DNA of 6,734 nucleotides from Chloroflexota bacterium (GTDB taxonomy: Bacteria > Chloroflexota > Anaerolineae > Anaerolineales > UBA11858). Made by a program: the position numbers and the translations under genes. The stretch lies in assembly GCA_030666985.1 (NCBI GenBank), contig DAOUWT010000142.1, forward strand, positions 1 through 6,734, given 5' to 3'. Position 1 is the stretch's first letter. Each line of letters begins with the position of its first letter. A model generated the notes under the pieces. It was not told the origin of the DNA and ran no database searches. It was given only the letters and a program-made list of their open reading frames with translations. Below, piece after piece: positions 1 through 6,145 of the stretch.

Positions 1-69
1 GGGGCAGAAATTAACCAACAACTTTTTAGCACTCCCTTTCCCAGTATACCAATATACCAACCCCCAAAA

Positions 70-75
70 TATGAT
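70..75 (+). promoter_or_regulatory. possible -10 box upstream of terC
   Basis: TATGAT differs from the TATAAT consensus at one base and lies 43 nt before the terC start, in an AT-rich stretch. No convincing -35 box sits 16-18 nt upstream, and there is no TG extension. This makes it a weak candidate for the start of the terC-dinB transcript. The rest of 1-118 shows only a short imperfect repeat (ATACCAATATACCAA, 46-60) and no gene. Confidence 0.3.
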
Positions 76-105
76 AAACTTATAGGCTAAACACAAAATA
101 CTAAA

Positions 106-110
106 AGGAG
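106..110 (+). promoter_or_regulatory. ribosome binding site of terC
   Basis: AGGAG lies 8 nt before the ATG at 119, within AAAAGGAGT. This is close to ideal Shine-Dalgarno spacing and fixes the terC start codon. Confidence 0.8.
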
Positions 111-118
111 TATAAATT

Positions 119-874
119 ATGGAATGGATCACCAACCCCGAGGCGTGGATCGCCCTGGTCACCCTCACCGTCCTAGAAATTGTTCTAGGCATCGACAACA
201 TTGTCTTTATTTCAATTCTTGTAGGAAAGTTACCAGAAGAAGAACAAGACAAAGGCCGCCAAATAGGGTTACTCTTAGCAATGGGGACGCGGGTTTTGCT
301 GCTGCTCTCCTTGTCGTGGCTAATCAAGTTAACCGCTCCAATTTTTCACATTGGAGAGCATGGAGTAGCCGGACGCGATATTATCCTGATGATTGGAGGG
401 ATGTTCTTATTATGGAAAAGCACTTCTGAAATCCACCATAAACTTGAAGGTGATGGGGAGGTTTCGTCGAAAAAAGTAAAGGCCTCGTTTGGAGCAGTAA
501 TTACCCAGATTGCAATATTGGACATTGTTTTCTCGCTGGACTCAGTTATCACGGCTATCGGCATGGCCGAAGAACTGGTAATTATGATCGCCGCGGTAGT
601 CATTGCGGTGGGCATCATGCTCTACGCCTCTGGGCCAATTAGCGACTTTGTCGATGACCGCCCGACCCTGAAAATCCTCGCCCTCAGCTTTTTGCTTTTA
701 ATCGGCGTTTCTCTATTGGCAGAAGGATTACATTTCCACATTCCCAAGGGGTATATCTACTTCGCTATGGCTTTCTCGATGTTCGTGGAGATCCTCAATC
801 TCAACGTGAGTAAAAAGCGCAGACACCCGCTCCATTTACATGAGCTTCACGTGGATGGAACTCCCGAAGGCTAA
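119..874 (+). CDS. TerC-family integral membrane protein (probable metal ion exporter)
   Basis: The product has 251 residues and about seven hydrophobic segments (roughly residues 9-33, 50-71, 86-100, 125-147, 152-172, 185-203 and 212-228), so it should sit in the cytoplasmic membrane. The two acidic TerC signatures are visible: EIVLGIDN at 20-27 in the first helix and DIVFSLDS at 135-142 in the fourth. These intramembrane acidic residues are the hallmark of the family. Known TerC-family members include tellurite-resistance TerC and manganese exporters that help metallate secreted enzymes; which ion this one moves cannot be read from the sequence. The length suits the short form of the family, with no added CBS or CorC-type domain. 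A basic then histidine-rich tail (residues 232-244, KKRRHPLHLHELH) follows the last helix. A strong ribosome binding site supports the start. dinB follows after 9 nt, suggesting co-transcription. No other ter genes are present, so a tellurite role is not supported by context. Confidence 0.9.
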   Translation: MEWITNPEAWIALVTLTVLEIVLGIDNIVFISILVGKLPEEEQDKGRQIGLLLAMGTRVLLLLSLSWLIKLTAPIFHIGEHGVAGRDIILMIGGMFLLWKSTSEIHHKLEGDGEVSSKKVKASFGAVITQIAILDIVFSLDSVITAIGMAEELVIMIAAVVIAVGIMLYASGPISDFVDDRPTLKILALSFLLLIGVSLLAEGLHFHIPKGYIYFAMAFSMFVEILNLNVSKKRRHPLHLHELHVDGTPEG

Positions 875-883
875 GTCTAGCCA

Positions 884-2062
884 ATGAAAACCACTCGCAC
901 AATCATTCATTTAGACCTGGATGCTTTCTTTTGTGCGGTGGAAGAGAAGCGGGACCCCGCCTTGCGGGGGATGGCCTTCGCCGTTGGGGGAGACCCCGCC
1001 CAAAGGGGGGTGGTGGCATCCTGCTCGTACGCGGCGCGGCAGTTTGGGGTGCGGTCTGCCATGCCCATGGCCCGGGCCCGGGAGCGGTGTCCACGCCTGG
1101 GGGTGGTGGTACCTAACCATGCGGCGTATAAAAAAGCTTCCCGGCAGGTGATGGCCATCCTCCACGACCTGACCAGCCAAGTAGAGCAACTCTCTATTGA
1201 CGAAGCTTTTTTAGACATCAGCGAGATAGAGGTATCCCCCAGGGAAGTGGGACAAACCCTCCAAGGCCAAATTCGAGAGAAGCTCAACCTTCCCTGCTCG
1301 CTGGGGATTGCCTCCAACAAGCTGGTAGCGAAAATCGCCACCGATGTGGGAAAGGTTTCCGCCCCGGCGGGGACGCCCCCCCAAGCGCTCACCGTGATCC
1401 CCCCCGGGCAAGAAGCCGCCTTCCTCGCCCCTCTCCCCACGGATATGCTATGGGGTGTGGGACCCAAAACGCGGGAGCGTCTCCACCAGCTAGGGATGCG
1501 CACCATTGGGGATGTCGCCAATTACCCGGTCATTGAGCTTACTCAAGCCTTGGGGAAACACGGTTACGACCTCTCGAAACGCGCCAAAGGGATCGATAAG
1601 CGCCCCATTGTCACCGAGCGCAAGGTGAAATCTATCAGCAATGAGATAACCTTTAGCCGGGACAAAGGCCGCAAGGGAGAAATACTCCAGGAACTGCGGC
1701 GATTGTCTGGTAAAGTGGCCCGCCGCCTCCAGGCAAAAGGTCTCCGGGGGCGAACGGTTCAAATCAAAGTTCGCTGGGCGGATTTCAGTACCCTCACCCG
1801 GCAAAACACGCTCCCCAAGGGAGTGGATGATTACGACACCATCTCCCAACAAGCCGAGGCTTTATTGGAACAGGTCTGGACTTCTGAGCAGGCGGTGCGC
1901 CTGGTAGGGGTGGGGGTGAGCAATTTAGACCAAGAGGCACGCCAACTCAATTTGTGGGACCCGCAAGTCAAAAAGGATCGGCAATTACAAGAAACTTTGG
2001 CCAAGCTGCGCCATAAATTCGGTGAAGATATTATCTCTGAGGGGATGTCCAATAGGGATTAG
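884..2062 (+). CDS. dinB: DNA polymerase IV (Y-family translesion polymerase)
   Basis: The product has 392 residues, a typical full-length DinB. Lesion-bypass synthesis on damaged templates is the family role. Visible landmarks in order: HLDLDAFFCAVE (9-20), with metal ligand D11 and steric-gate F16; YAARQFGVRSAMP (49-61) in the fingers; SIDEAFLD (104-111), with catalytic D106 and E107; SLGIASNKLVAKIAT (139-153); a helix-hairpin-helix thumb motif LWGVGPKTRERL (189-200); and the little-finger strand RLVGVGVSNL (339-348). QLNLW at 354-358 resembles the QL-x-L-F type sliding-clamp binding motif, here internal rather than at the extreme C-terminus (E. coli DinB ends in QLVLGL). All catalytic residues are intact. 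The ATG lies 9 nt after the terC stop. The only nearby purine-rich site is GAAGG at 866-870, 13 nt upstream, so translation may depend partly on coupling to terC. I see no SOS (LexA) box in the 9-nt gap. The gene is richer in G/C runs than its neighbours. Confidence 0.95.
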   Translation: MKTTRTIIHLDLDAFFCAVEEKRDPALRGMAFAVGGDPAQRGVVASCSYAARQFGVRSAMPMARARERCPRLGVVVPNHAAYKKASRQVMAILHDLTSQVEQLSIDEAFLDISEIEVSPREVGQTLQGQIREKLNLPCSLGIASNKLVAKIATDVGKVSAPAGTPPQALTVIPPGQEAAFLAPLPTDMLWGVGPKTRERLHQLGMRTIGDVANYPVIELTQALGKHGYDLSKRAKGIDKRPIVTERKVKSISNEITFSRDKGRKGEILQELRRLSGKVARRLQAKGLRGRTVQIKVRWADFSTLTRQNTLPKGVDDYDTISQQAEALLEQVWTSEQAVRLVGVGVSNLDQEARQLNLWDPQVKKDRQLQETLAKLRHKFGEDIISEGMSNRD

Positions 2063-2079
2063 AGAGTGGAGAGTGGAGA

Positions 2080-2095
2080 TGTGATAAAAATCACA
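2080..2095 (+). promoter_or_regulatory. CRP/FNR-family operator (TGTGA-N6-TCACA)
   Basis: TGTGATAAAAATCACA is a perfect inverted repeat with 6-bp arms (2080-2085 and 2090-2095) around AAAA. It matches the CRP half-site arrangement TGTGA-N6-TCACA exactly. It also resembles the FNR pattern TTGAT-N4-ATCAA with G in place of the second T. It starts 18 nt after the dinB stop. Its centre (2087.5) is 41.5 bp upstream of the start site predicted from the -10 box at 2117-2122, the classic class II activator position. The regulator is not encoded in the window, so which family member binds is unknown. Confidence 0.6.
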
Positions 2096-2116
2096 ATCAT
2101 TTATACCAAAATGTAT

Positions 2117-2122
2117 TATAAT
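2117..2122 (+). promoter_or_regulatory. -10 box of the probable PFOR promoter
   Basis: TATAAT is a perfect consensus -10 hexamer within TATTATAATAA. A start about 7 nt downstream (near 2129) would give the PFOR mRNA a leader of about 228 nt. The sequence 17 bp upstream (CAATCA, 2094-2099) is a poor -35 box, which fits a promoter that needs the activator site at 2080-2095. This is predicted from sequence only. Confidence 0.5.
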
Positions 2123-2161
2123 AACATTGGATGCGATGAGTAAAAGCTCTAGCACCTGATA

Positions 2162-2191
2162 ACAATATTGTCCAACTCACATAGTGGGTTG
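2162..2191 (+). repeat. short palindrome and hairpin in the PFOR leader
   Basis: ACAATATTGT (2162-2171) is a perfect 10-bp palindrome that could be a protein-binding site. It is followed by CAACTCAC (2173-2180), which pairs with GTGGGTTG (2184-2191) around a 3-nt ATA loop; one of the eight pairs is a G-U wobble in RNA. No T-run follows, so the hairpin is not a usual terminator. I recognise no named riboswitch or leader RNA. Confidence 0.35.
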
Positions 2192-2209
2192 TCAAGCGTA
2201 ATTTGATGT

Positions 2210-2309
2210 GTTCGTAGTCGAGTACGCGAGTACCCGTTTCAGGCATGGGGCGAACTCGCGTTCGCGTGCGAATTTCGTTCGCGTGCGAATTTCATTCGCT
2301 ACTACAAAC
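2210..2309. repeat. palindromic intergenic repeat cluster
   Basis: About 100 bp of short inverted and direct repeats lie just before the PFOR gene. The outer ends are inverted with one mismatch: GTTCGTAGT (2210-2218) and ACTACAAAC (2301-2309). Inside are a 7-bp direct repeat CGAGTAC (2219-2225 and 2227-2233) and alternating GCGAA and TTCGC blocks. The best hairpins are GCGAAC-TCGC-GTTCGC (2250-2265) and GCGAAT-TTC-ATTCGC (2285-2299). The design resembles small dispersed elements of the REP or MITE kind, but one copy in one window cannot prove dispersal. There is no transposase and no clear target-site duplication. Confidence 0.5.
2260..2293 (+). repeat. 17-bp tandem duplication
   Basis: GTTCGCGTGCGAATTTC occurs twice in a row with no mismatch (2260-2276 and 2277-2293). 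A third, broken start follows (ATTCGC, 2294-2299). Each unit contains its own inverted repeat, TTCGC-GT-GCGAA. The tandem sits inside the larger repeat cluster and could vary in copy number by slippage. Confidence 0.85.
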
Positions 2310-2342
2310 CATCAATTCATATTTGACAGGCTAATAGTTTAT

Positions 2343-2346
2343 GGAG
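2343..2346 (+). promoter_or_regulatory. ribosome binding site of the PFOR gene
   Basis: GGAG lies 10 nt before the ATG at 2357, with an A/T-only spacer after the first two bases. It supports the chosen start, whose product begins with the usual PFOR N-terminal pattern (KKIKTIDGNQAVA). Confidence 0.65.
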
Positions 2347-2356
2347 TAAAAATTTT

Positions 2357-5300
2357 ATGACGAAAAAAATAAAGACGATTGACGGCAACCAAGCAGTTGC
2401 AGCGGTTGCCCATAAGATAAATGAAGTAATCGCGATCTATCCGATCACGCCTTCATCGGGCATGGGTGAATTTGCGGATGAATGGTCTGCAAAAGGCCAA
2501 ACTAACATTTGGGGTACGGTACCAGATGTAGTGGAAATGCAATCAGAGGGAGGGGCAGCGGGAGCCATTCATGGCGCTTTGCAAACAGGCTCTTTGACGA
2601 CCACGTTTACGGCCTCTCAAGGGTTGTTGTTGATGATGCCAAATATGTTTAAAATTGCTGGTGAATTAACTCCCACTGTATTCCATGTGTCGGCCCGCTC
2701 GCTGGCGGCTCAGGCTTTATCCATCTTCGGCGACCATTCAGACGTTATGGCAATTCGATCCACCGGATTTGGCTTGCTGTCTTCTGGTTCTATCCAAGAA
2801 GCTCATGACTTCTCCCTGATCTCTCAAGCGGCAGCCCTAGAATCAAGAATCCCCTTTGTGCATTTCTTCGAGGGCTTCCGAATATCTCATGAGATCAACA
2901 AAATTGAGATGCTTTCTGATGACGTGATGCGGGAAATGATGGACGATGAATTAGTACGCGCTCATCGCGCCCGTGGTTTGAATCCTGATAACCCCGTTTT
3001 GCGTGGAACAGCCCAAAACCCGGATATTTTCTTCCAGGCTCGGGAAACCGTGAACAAGTATTATGAGGATGGCCCTGAAATTGTTCAAAAGGCCATGGAT
3101 AAATTCGGCGAATTAACGGGCCGAGAATATAATTTATTCGACTACTTCGGCGATGAAGACGCAGAACGAGTCATTGTCTTAATGGGAGCTGGCGGAGAAA
3201 CCGCGGCTGCTACCGCAGAATATCTAGCCGAACACGGAGAAAAGGTCGGTGTTGTACGGGTACGTTTGTACCGTCCGTTCTCCGTAAAACACTTACTGGA
3301 AGCTTTGCCTGCTACAGTGAAGGTCATTGCTGCTTTGGACCGCACCAAAGAGCCAGGTGCTCTTGGTGAACCGCTCTACAACGATATTGTCACCGCAGTT
3401 GTAGAAAATATGGACAAGGAATCTACCCCACTGATCATTGGCGGACGCTACGGTCTATCTTCCAAAGAATTCACCCCAGGCATGGTCAAGGGCATCTTTG
3501 ATGAAATGAAAAAAGATAATCCCAAAAACCACTTTACGGTCGGGATTATAGATGACGTGACCCACACCAGCCTTGAATGGGATCTAAATTTCTCTATAGA
3601 AAGTGAAGACAGAATCAGCGGCGTATTCTTTGGCCTCGGTTCTGACGGCACCGTTGGGGCTAACAAAAACTCAATCAAGATCATTGGCGAAGAAACCGAT
3701 AATTATGCCCAAGGTTATTTTGTCTATGACTCCAAAAAATCTGGGGCCAAAACTATCTCTCATCTTCGTTTTGGGCCAGACCCAATCAATGCTCCCTACT
3801 TAGTTGGCGAAAATGAAGCCGACTTCCTTGCCTGTCATCAATTCAGTTTCTTAGAGCAGATTGAAATGCTAAAGTATTCTAAGCCAGAGTCTATTTTCTT
3901 GCTTAATAGTATATACGGGTCTGAAGAGGTTTGGGATCATCTTCCTATCAGCGTTCAGGAAAGCATTATCAAGAAAAACCTGGAATTCTATATAATTAAT
4001 GCTTATGATGTCGCCAAAGAAACCGGTATGGGCTCTCGCATCAATACCATCATGCAAACCTGTTTCTTCGCTATCAGCGGCGTATTGCCTCGCGACGAAG
4101 CAATTGCGGCTATCAAAGAAGCTATCGAGAAGACCTACGGCAAAAGAGGCGTTGAGGTTGTCCAAAAGAACTTTGCCGCCGTGGATCAATCCATAGCCAA
4201 CCTGCACAAAGTAGAAATACCCAAAGCAGCCGACAGCGACATCAATATGCGCCCGGTTGTCCCAGATGCGGCCCCTGAATTCGTCAAGAACGTGCTTGGA
4301 AAGATACTGGCTGGCTATGGCGACAATTTACCGGTAAGCGTATTCCCAGACGATGGCACCTATCCAACAGGAACCACAAAGTGGGAAAAGCGCAACGTTA
4401 CGCTTGAAATTCCCGCCTGGAATCCCGAGACTTGCATACAATGCAATAAATGCGCCTTTGTGTGTCCTCACGCAGCTATTCGCCCCAAAGTTTATGATTC
4501 CGCATTGCTTGGCGATGCTCCCGAAGCCTTCAAATCCATTGATGCGAAGGGACGCAGTTTCAAAGGTATGCAGTACACCATTCAGGTTGCCCCAGAAGAT
4601 TGCACCGGATGTACTCTATGCGTGGATGCCTGCCCAACAAGTGGCAAAGAGCCACCAGCTCTGCAAATGGTTTCTCAGCCACCTATCCGCGAGCAGGAAA
4701 GCACAAATTGGGATTTCTTCATTTCGCTGCCTGAGTTTGATCGTACCCAACTTAAGCTCAACACTGTCAAGGACTCTCAGCTCTTAGAACCTCTATTTGA
4801 GTTCTCTGGCGCTTGCGCCGGGTGTGGCGAAACTCCGTATGTGAAGCTGCTTACTCAGCTCTTTGGTGACCGCAGCACGATCGCTAACGCGACTGGTTGT
4901 TCGTCAATCTACGGCGGAAACATGCCCACAACCCCCTACACCACGAACAATGAAGGATACGGCCCAACTTGGAATAACTCCCTCTTCGAGGATAACGCTG
5001 AATTTGGAATGGGCATGCGCCTGACCATTGATAAGCAAAAGGAATACGCCAAAGAATTACTTCCGCAATTCAGTGATGTGCTTGGCAGTGAATTAGTCGA
5101 AGAGATTCTCGACGCCGATCAATCCACTGAGGCGGGAATAAAGGCTCAACGTGAACGAGTAGCCGAGTTACGCGAAAAAATCAAAGACATAGATACCCCC
5201 AAAGCTCTTGATTTACTCAGCATTGCAGATAAATTAGTCCGCAAGGATGTATGGATACTCGGTGGCGATGGATGGGCTTACGATATTGGGTACGGCGGTT

Positions 5301-5908
5301 TGGACCATGTCCTGGCCTCTGGACGCGACGTCAACGTGCTAGTGCTGGACACTCAAGTCTACTCCAACACCGGCGGACAATCGTCCAAAGCCACGCCTCT
5401 CGCTGCGACCGCTAAATTCGCATTCAACGGCAAGGAACAACCTCGCAAGGATATGGGCATGATTGCCATGTCGTATGGGTATATCTATGTAGCCCAGGTT
5501 GCTATGGGATCCAATGATCGACAAACCCTACAAGCTTTCGTTGAGGCTGAAGCATACAACGGGCCATCGCTCATTTTGGCTTATTCTCCTTGCATCGCGC
5601 ATGGCGTTGATATGGCTAAGCAGCTCCACCAACAAGACTTGGCGGTCAAATCTGGTCTATGGCCACTTTACCGCTACAATCCAGAGCGAGCCAAAGAGGG
5701 CAAGAATCCTCTGCAATTAGATTCTAAGGCCCCCAGTATTCCCTTCAAAGACTTTGCTTATAACGAGGTGCGTTTCAATACCCTCCTCAGAAGCGATGAG
5801 GAACGCGCCGAGTTATTACTACAAGCAGCCCAAAAGAGCATTGAAGAACGATGGACACTTTACGAACAAATGGCTGCAATGGATTATAGTAAGGGAGACA
5901 AAGAATAA
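2357..5908 (+). CDS. nifJ: pyruvate:ferredoxin oxidoreductase, single-chain (PFOR)
   Basis: The product has 1183 residues, the usual length of single-chain PFOR. It oxidises pyruvate with CoA to acetyl-CoA and CO2, passing two electrons to ferredoxin (or flavodoxin) in the cytoplasm; the reaction can run in reverse in some anaerobes. Landmarks: YPITPSS (28-34) with T31, E64 in MQSEGGAAG, and R114 in SARSLAAQALSIFGDH, matching residues known in the Desulfovibrio africanus enzyme. GLGSDGTVGAN lies at 426-436. Two ferredoxin-type [4Fe-4S] motifs follow, C693-C696-C699-C703 and C749-C752-C755-C759. The ligands of the cluster near thiamine diphosphate are C820, C823, C848 and C1079. The thiamine diphosphate-Mg motif starts at GGDGWAYDIG (969-978, with D971) and continues to LDTQVYSNTGGQ (997-1008, with N1004). 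All metal and cofactor residues are present. The chain stops near the end of the catalytic domain and appears to lack most of the C-terminal extension credited with oxygen protection in D. africanus. The gene stands alone between its own probable promoter and a strong terminator. The symbol is the common one for this architecture; no nif genes are nearby and a nitrogenase link is not implied. Confidence 0.96.
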   Translation: MTKKIKTIDGNQAVAAVAHKINEVIAIYPITPSSGMGEFADEWSAKGQTNIWGTVPDVVEMQSEGGAAGAIHGALQTGSLTTTFTASQGLLLMMPNMFKIAGELTPTVFHVSARSLAAQALSIFGDHSDVMAIRSTGFGLLSSGSIQEAHDFSLISQAAALESRIPFVHFFEGFRISHEINKIEMLSDDVMREMMDDELVRAHRARGLNPDNPVLRGTAQNPDIFFQARETVNKYYEDGPEIVQKAMDKFGELTGREYNLFDYFGDEDAERVIVLMGAGGETAAATAEYLAEHGEKVGVVRVRLYRPFSVKHLLEALPATVKVIAALDRTKEPGALGEPLYNDIVTAVVENMDKESTPLIIGGRYGLSSKEFTPGMVKGIFDEMKKDNPKNHFTVGIIDDVTHTSLEWDLNFSIESEDRISGVFFGLGSDGTVGANKNSIKIIGEETDNYAQGYFVYDSKKSGAKTISHLRFGPDPINAPYLVGENEADFLACHQFSFLEQIEMLKYSKPESIFLLNSIYGSEEVWDHLPISVQESIIKKNLEFYIINAYDVAKETGMGSRINTIMQTCFFAISGVLPRDEAIAAIKEAIEKTYGKRGVEVVQKNFAAVDQSIANLHKVEIPKAADSDINMRPVVPDAAPEFVKNVLGKILAGYGDNLPVSVFPDDGTYPTGTTKWEKRNVTLEIPAWNPETCIQCNKCAFVCPHAAIRPKVYDSALLGDAPEAFKSIDAKGRSFKGMQYTIQVAPEDCTGCTLCVDACPTSGKEPPALQMVSQPPIREQESTNWDFFISLPEFDRTQLKLNTVKDSQLLEPLFEFSGACAGCGETPYVKLLTQLFGDRSTIANATGCSSIYGGNMPTTPYTTNNEGYGPTWNNSLFEDNAEFGMGMRLTIDKQKEYAKELLPQFSDVLGSELVEEILDADQSTEAGIKAQRERVAELREKIKDIDTPKALDLLSIADKLVRKDVWILGGDGWAYDIGYGGLDHVLASGRDVNVLVLDTQVYSNTGGQSSKATPLAATAKFAFNGKEQPRKDMGMIAMSYGYIYVAQVAMGSNDRQTLQAFVEAEAYNGPSLILAYSPCIAHGVDMAKQLHQQDLAVKSGLWPLYRYNPERAKEGKNPLQLDSKAPSIPFKDFAYNEVRFNTLLRSDEERAELLLQAAQKSIEERWTLYEQMAAMDYSKGDKE

Positions 5909-5930
5909 TTGTCTTCTGCCTAGAAAGCAC

Positions 5931-5970
5931 AAAAGCCCCGGCATCTTATAAGATGTCCGGGGCTTTTTTT
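5931..5970 (+). terminator. intrinsic terminator after PFOR, possibly bidirectional
   Basis: The hairpin starts 23 nt after the PFOR stop. GCCCCGG (5935-5941) pairs with CCGGGGC (5957-5963). Past a single bulged T at 5956, CATCT (5942-5946) pairs with AGATG (5951-5955), closing a 4-nt loop. Seven T residues follow (5964-5970). A run of A (5931-5934) precedes the stem, giving TTTT on the opposite strand. It could therefore also stop transcripts arriving from the rRNA operon, though less strongly. Confidence 0.92.
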
Positions 5971-6145
5971 GGGGGAAGTGGTGAGGGGGTGACTGAAGTT
6001 TAGCGCCCCGCTCAGGGTCAGCGTCAAACCACACCCCAAGGTTTGTTTGCCTGGGGGTGGCGTCGCCGCTAAGGGCTAGGTTTAACCCATCCCCCACGCG
6101 AAAAGCTCCCCAATCTCCCCCGCCTAATATTTAAATAGAAAAAGT
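5971..6145. other. intergenic region between convergent PFOR and rRNA operon
   Basis: No gene is supported here. Read on the - strand it is the trailer beyond 5S rRNA. It contains a bulged hairpin (6029-6060). That hairpin is enclosed by the short inverted pair TTAGCG (6000-6005) and CGCTAA (6067-6072). C-tracts at 6086-6121 become G-tracts in the trailer RNA. No T-rich terminator lies directly after 5S on the - strand other than a short TTTTTC. Confidence 0.5.
6029..6060 (-). repeat. bulged hairpin in the rRNA operon trailer
   Basis: CCAC-A-CCCC-A-AGG (6029-6041) pairs with CCTGGGGGTGG (6050-6060), giving 11 base pairs with two single bulged A residues and an 8-nt loop (6042-6049). On the - strand the stem is followed only by a TTT a few bases later, so it would be a poor intrinsic terminator. 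It may instead be a processing or end-protecting structure of the rRNA precursor. Confidence 0.4.

Noticed and set aside
955..969. CCCCGC-CTT-GCGGGG hairpin in early dinB as a regulatory attenuator
   Set aside because: It encodes the normal DinB residues in that position and there is no following T-run; most likely a by-product of GC-rich codons.
907..1521. A 204-codon open frame on the - strand inside dinB
   Set aside because: It lies wholly antisense to an intact, conserved polymerase gene. Its product is a low-complexity Arg/Pro/Ser-rich chain with no recognisable motif, as expected in GC-rich DNA.
2080..2095. The palindrome read as a terminator for dinB
   Set aside because: The stem is only 6 AT-rich pairs and no T-run follows; the match to a CRP/FNR operator is far better.
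2260..2299. CRISPR-like repeats
   Set aside because: The 17-bp units are directly adjacent with no spacers, and no cas genes are present.
2323..2328. TTGACA, a perfect -35 hexamer just before the PFOR gene
   Set aside because: A -10 box 17-18 bp downstream would overlap the ribosome binding site and place the transcript start at or beyond the ATG; no TATAAT-like box fits.
2341..2349. ATG GAG TAA minimal upstream open frame before PFOR
   Set aside because: It overlaps the PFOR ribosome binding site by chance, has no ribosome binding site of its own and encodes two residues.
4353..4787. A 144-codon open frame on the + strand inside the PFOR gene
   Set aside because: It overlaps the ferredoxin domain coding sequence in another frame, has no family resemblance and no independent ribosome binding site.
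5819..6097. A 92-codon open frame on the - strand across the terminator
   Set aside because: It overlaps the PFOR 3' end and the terminator hairpin, with no recognisable motif; more likely an rRNA trailer than a gene.
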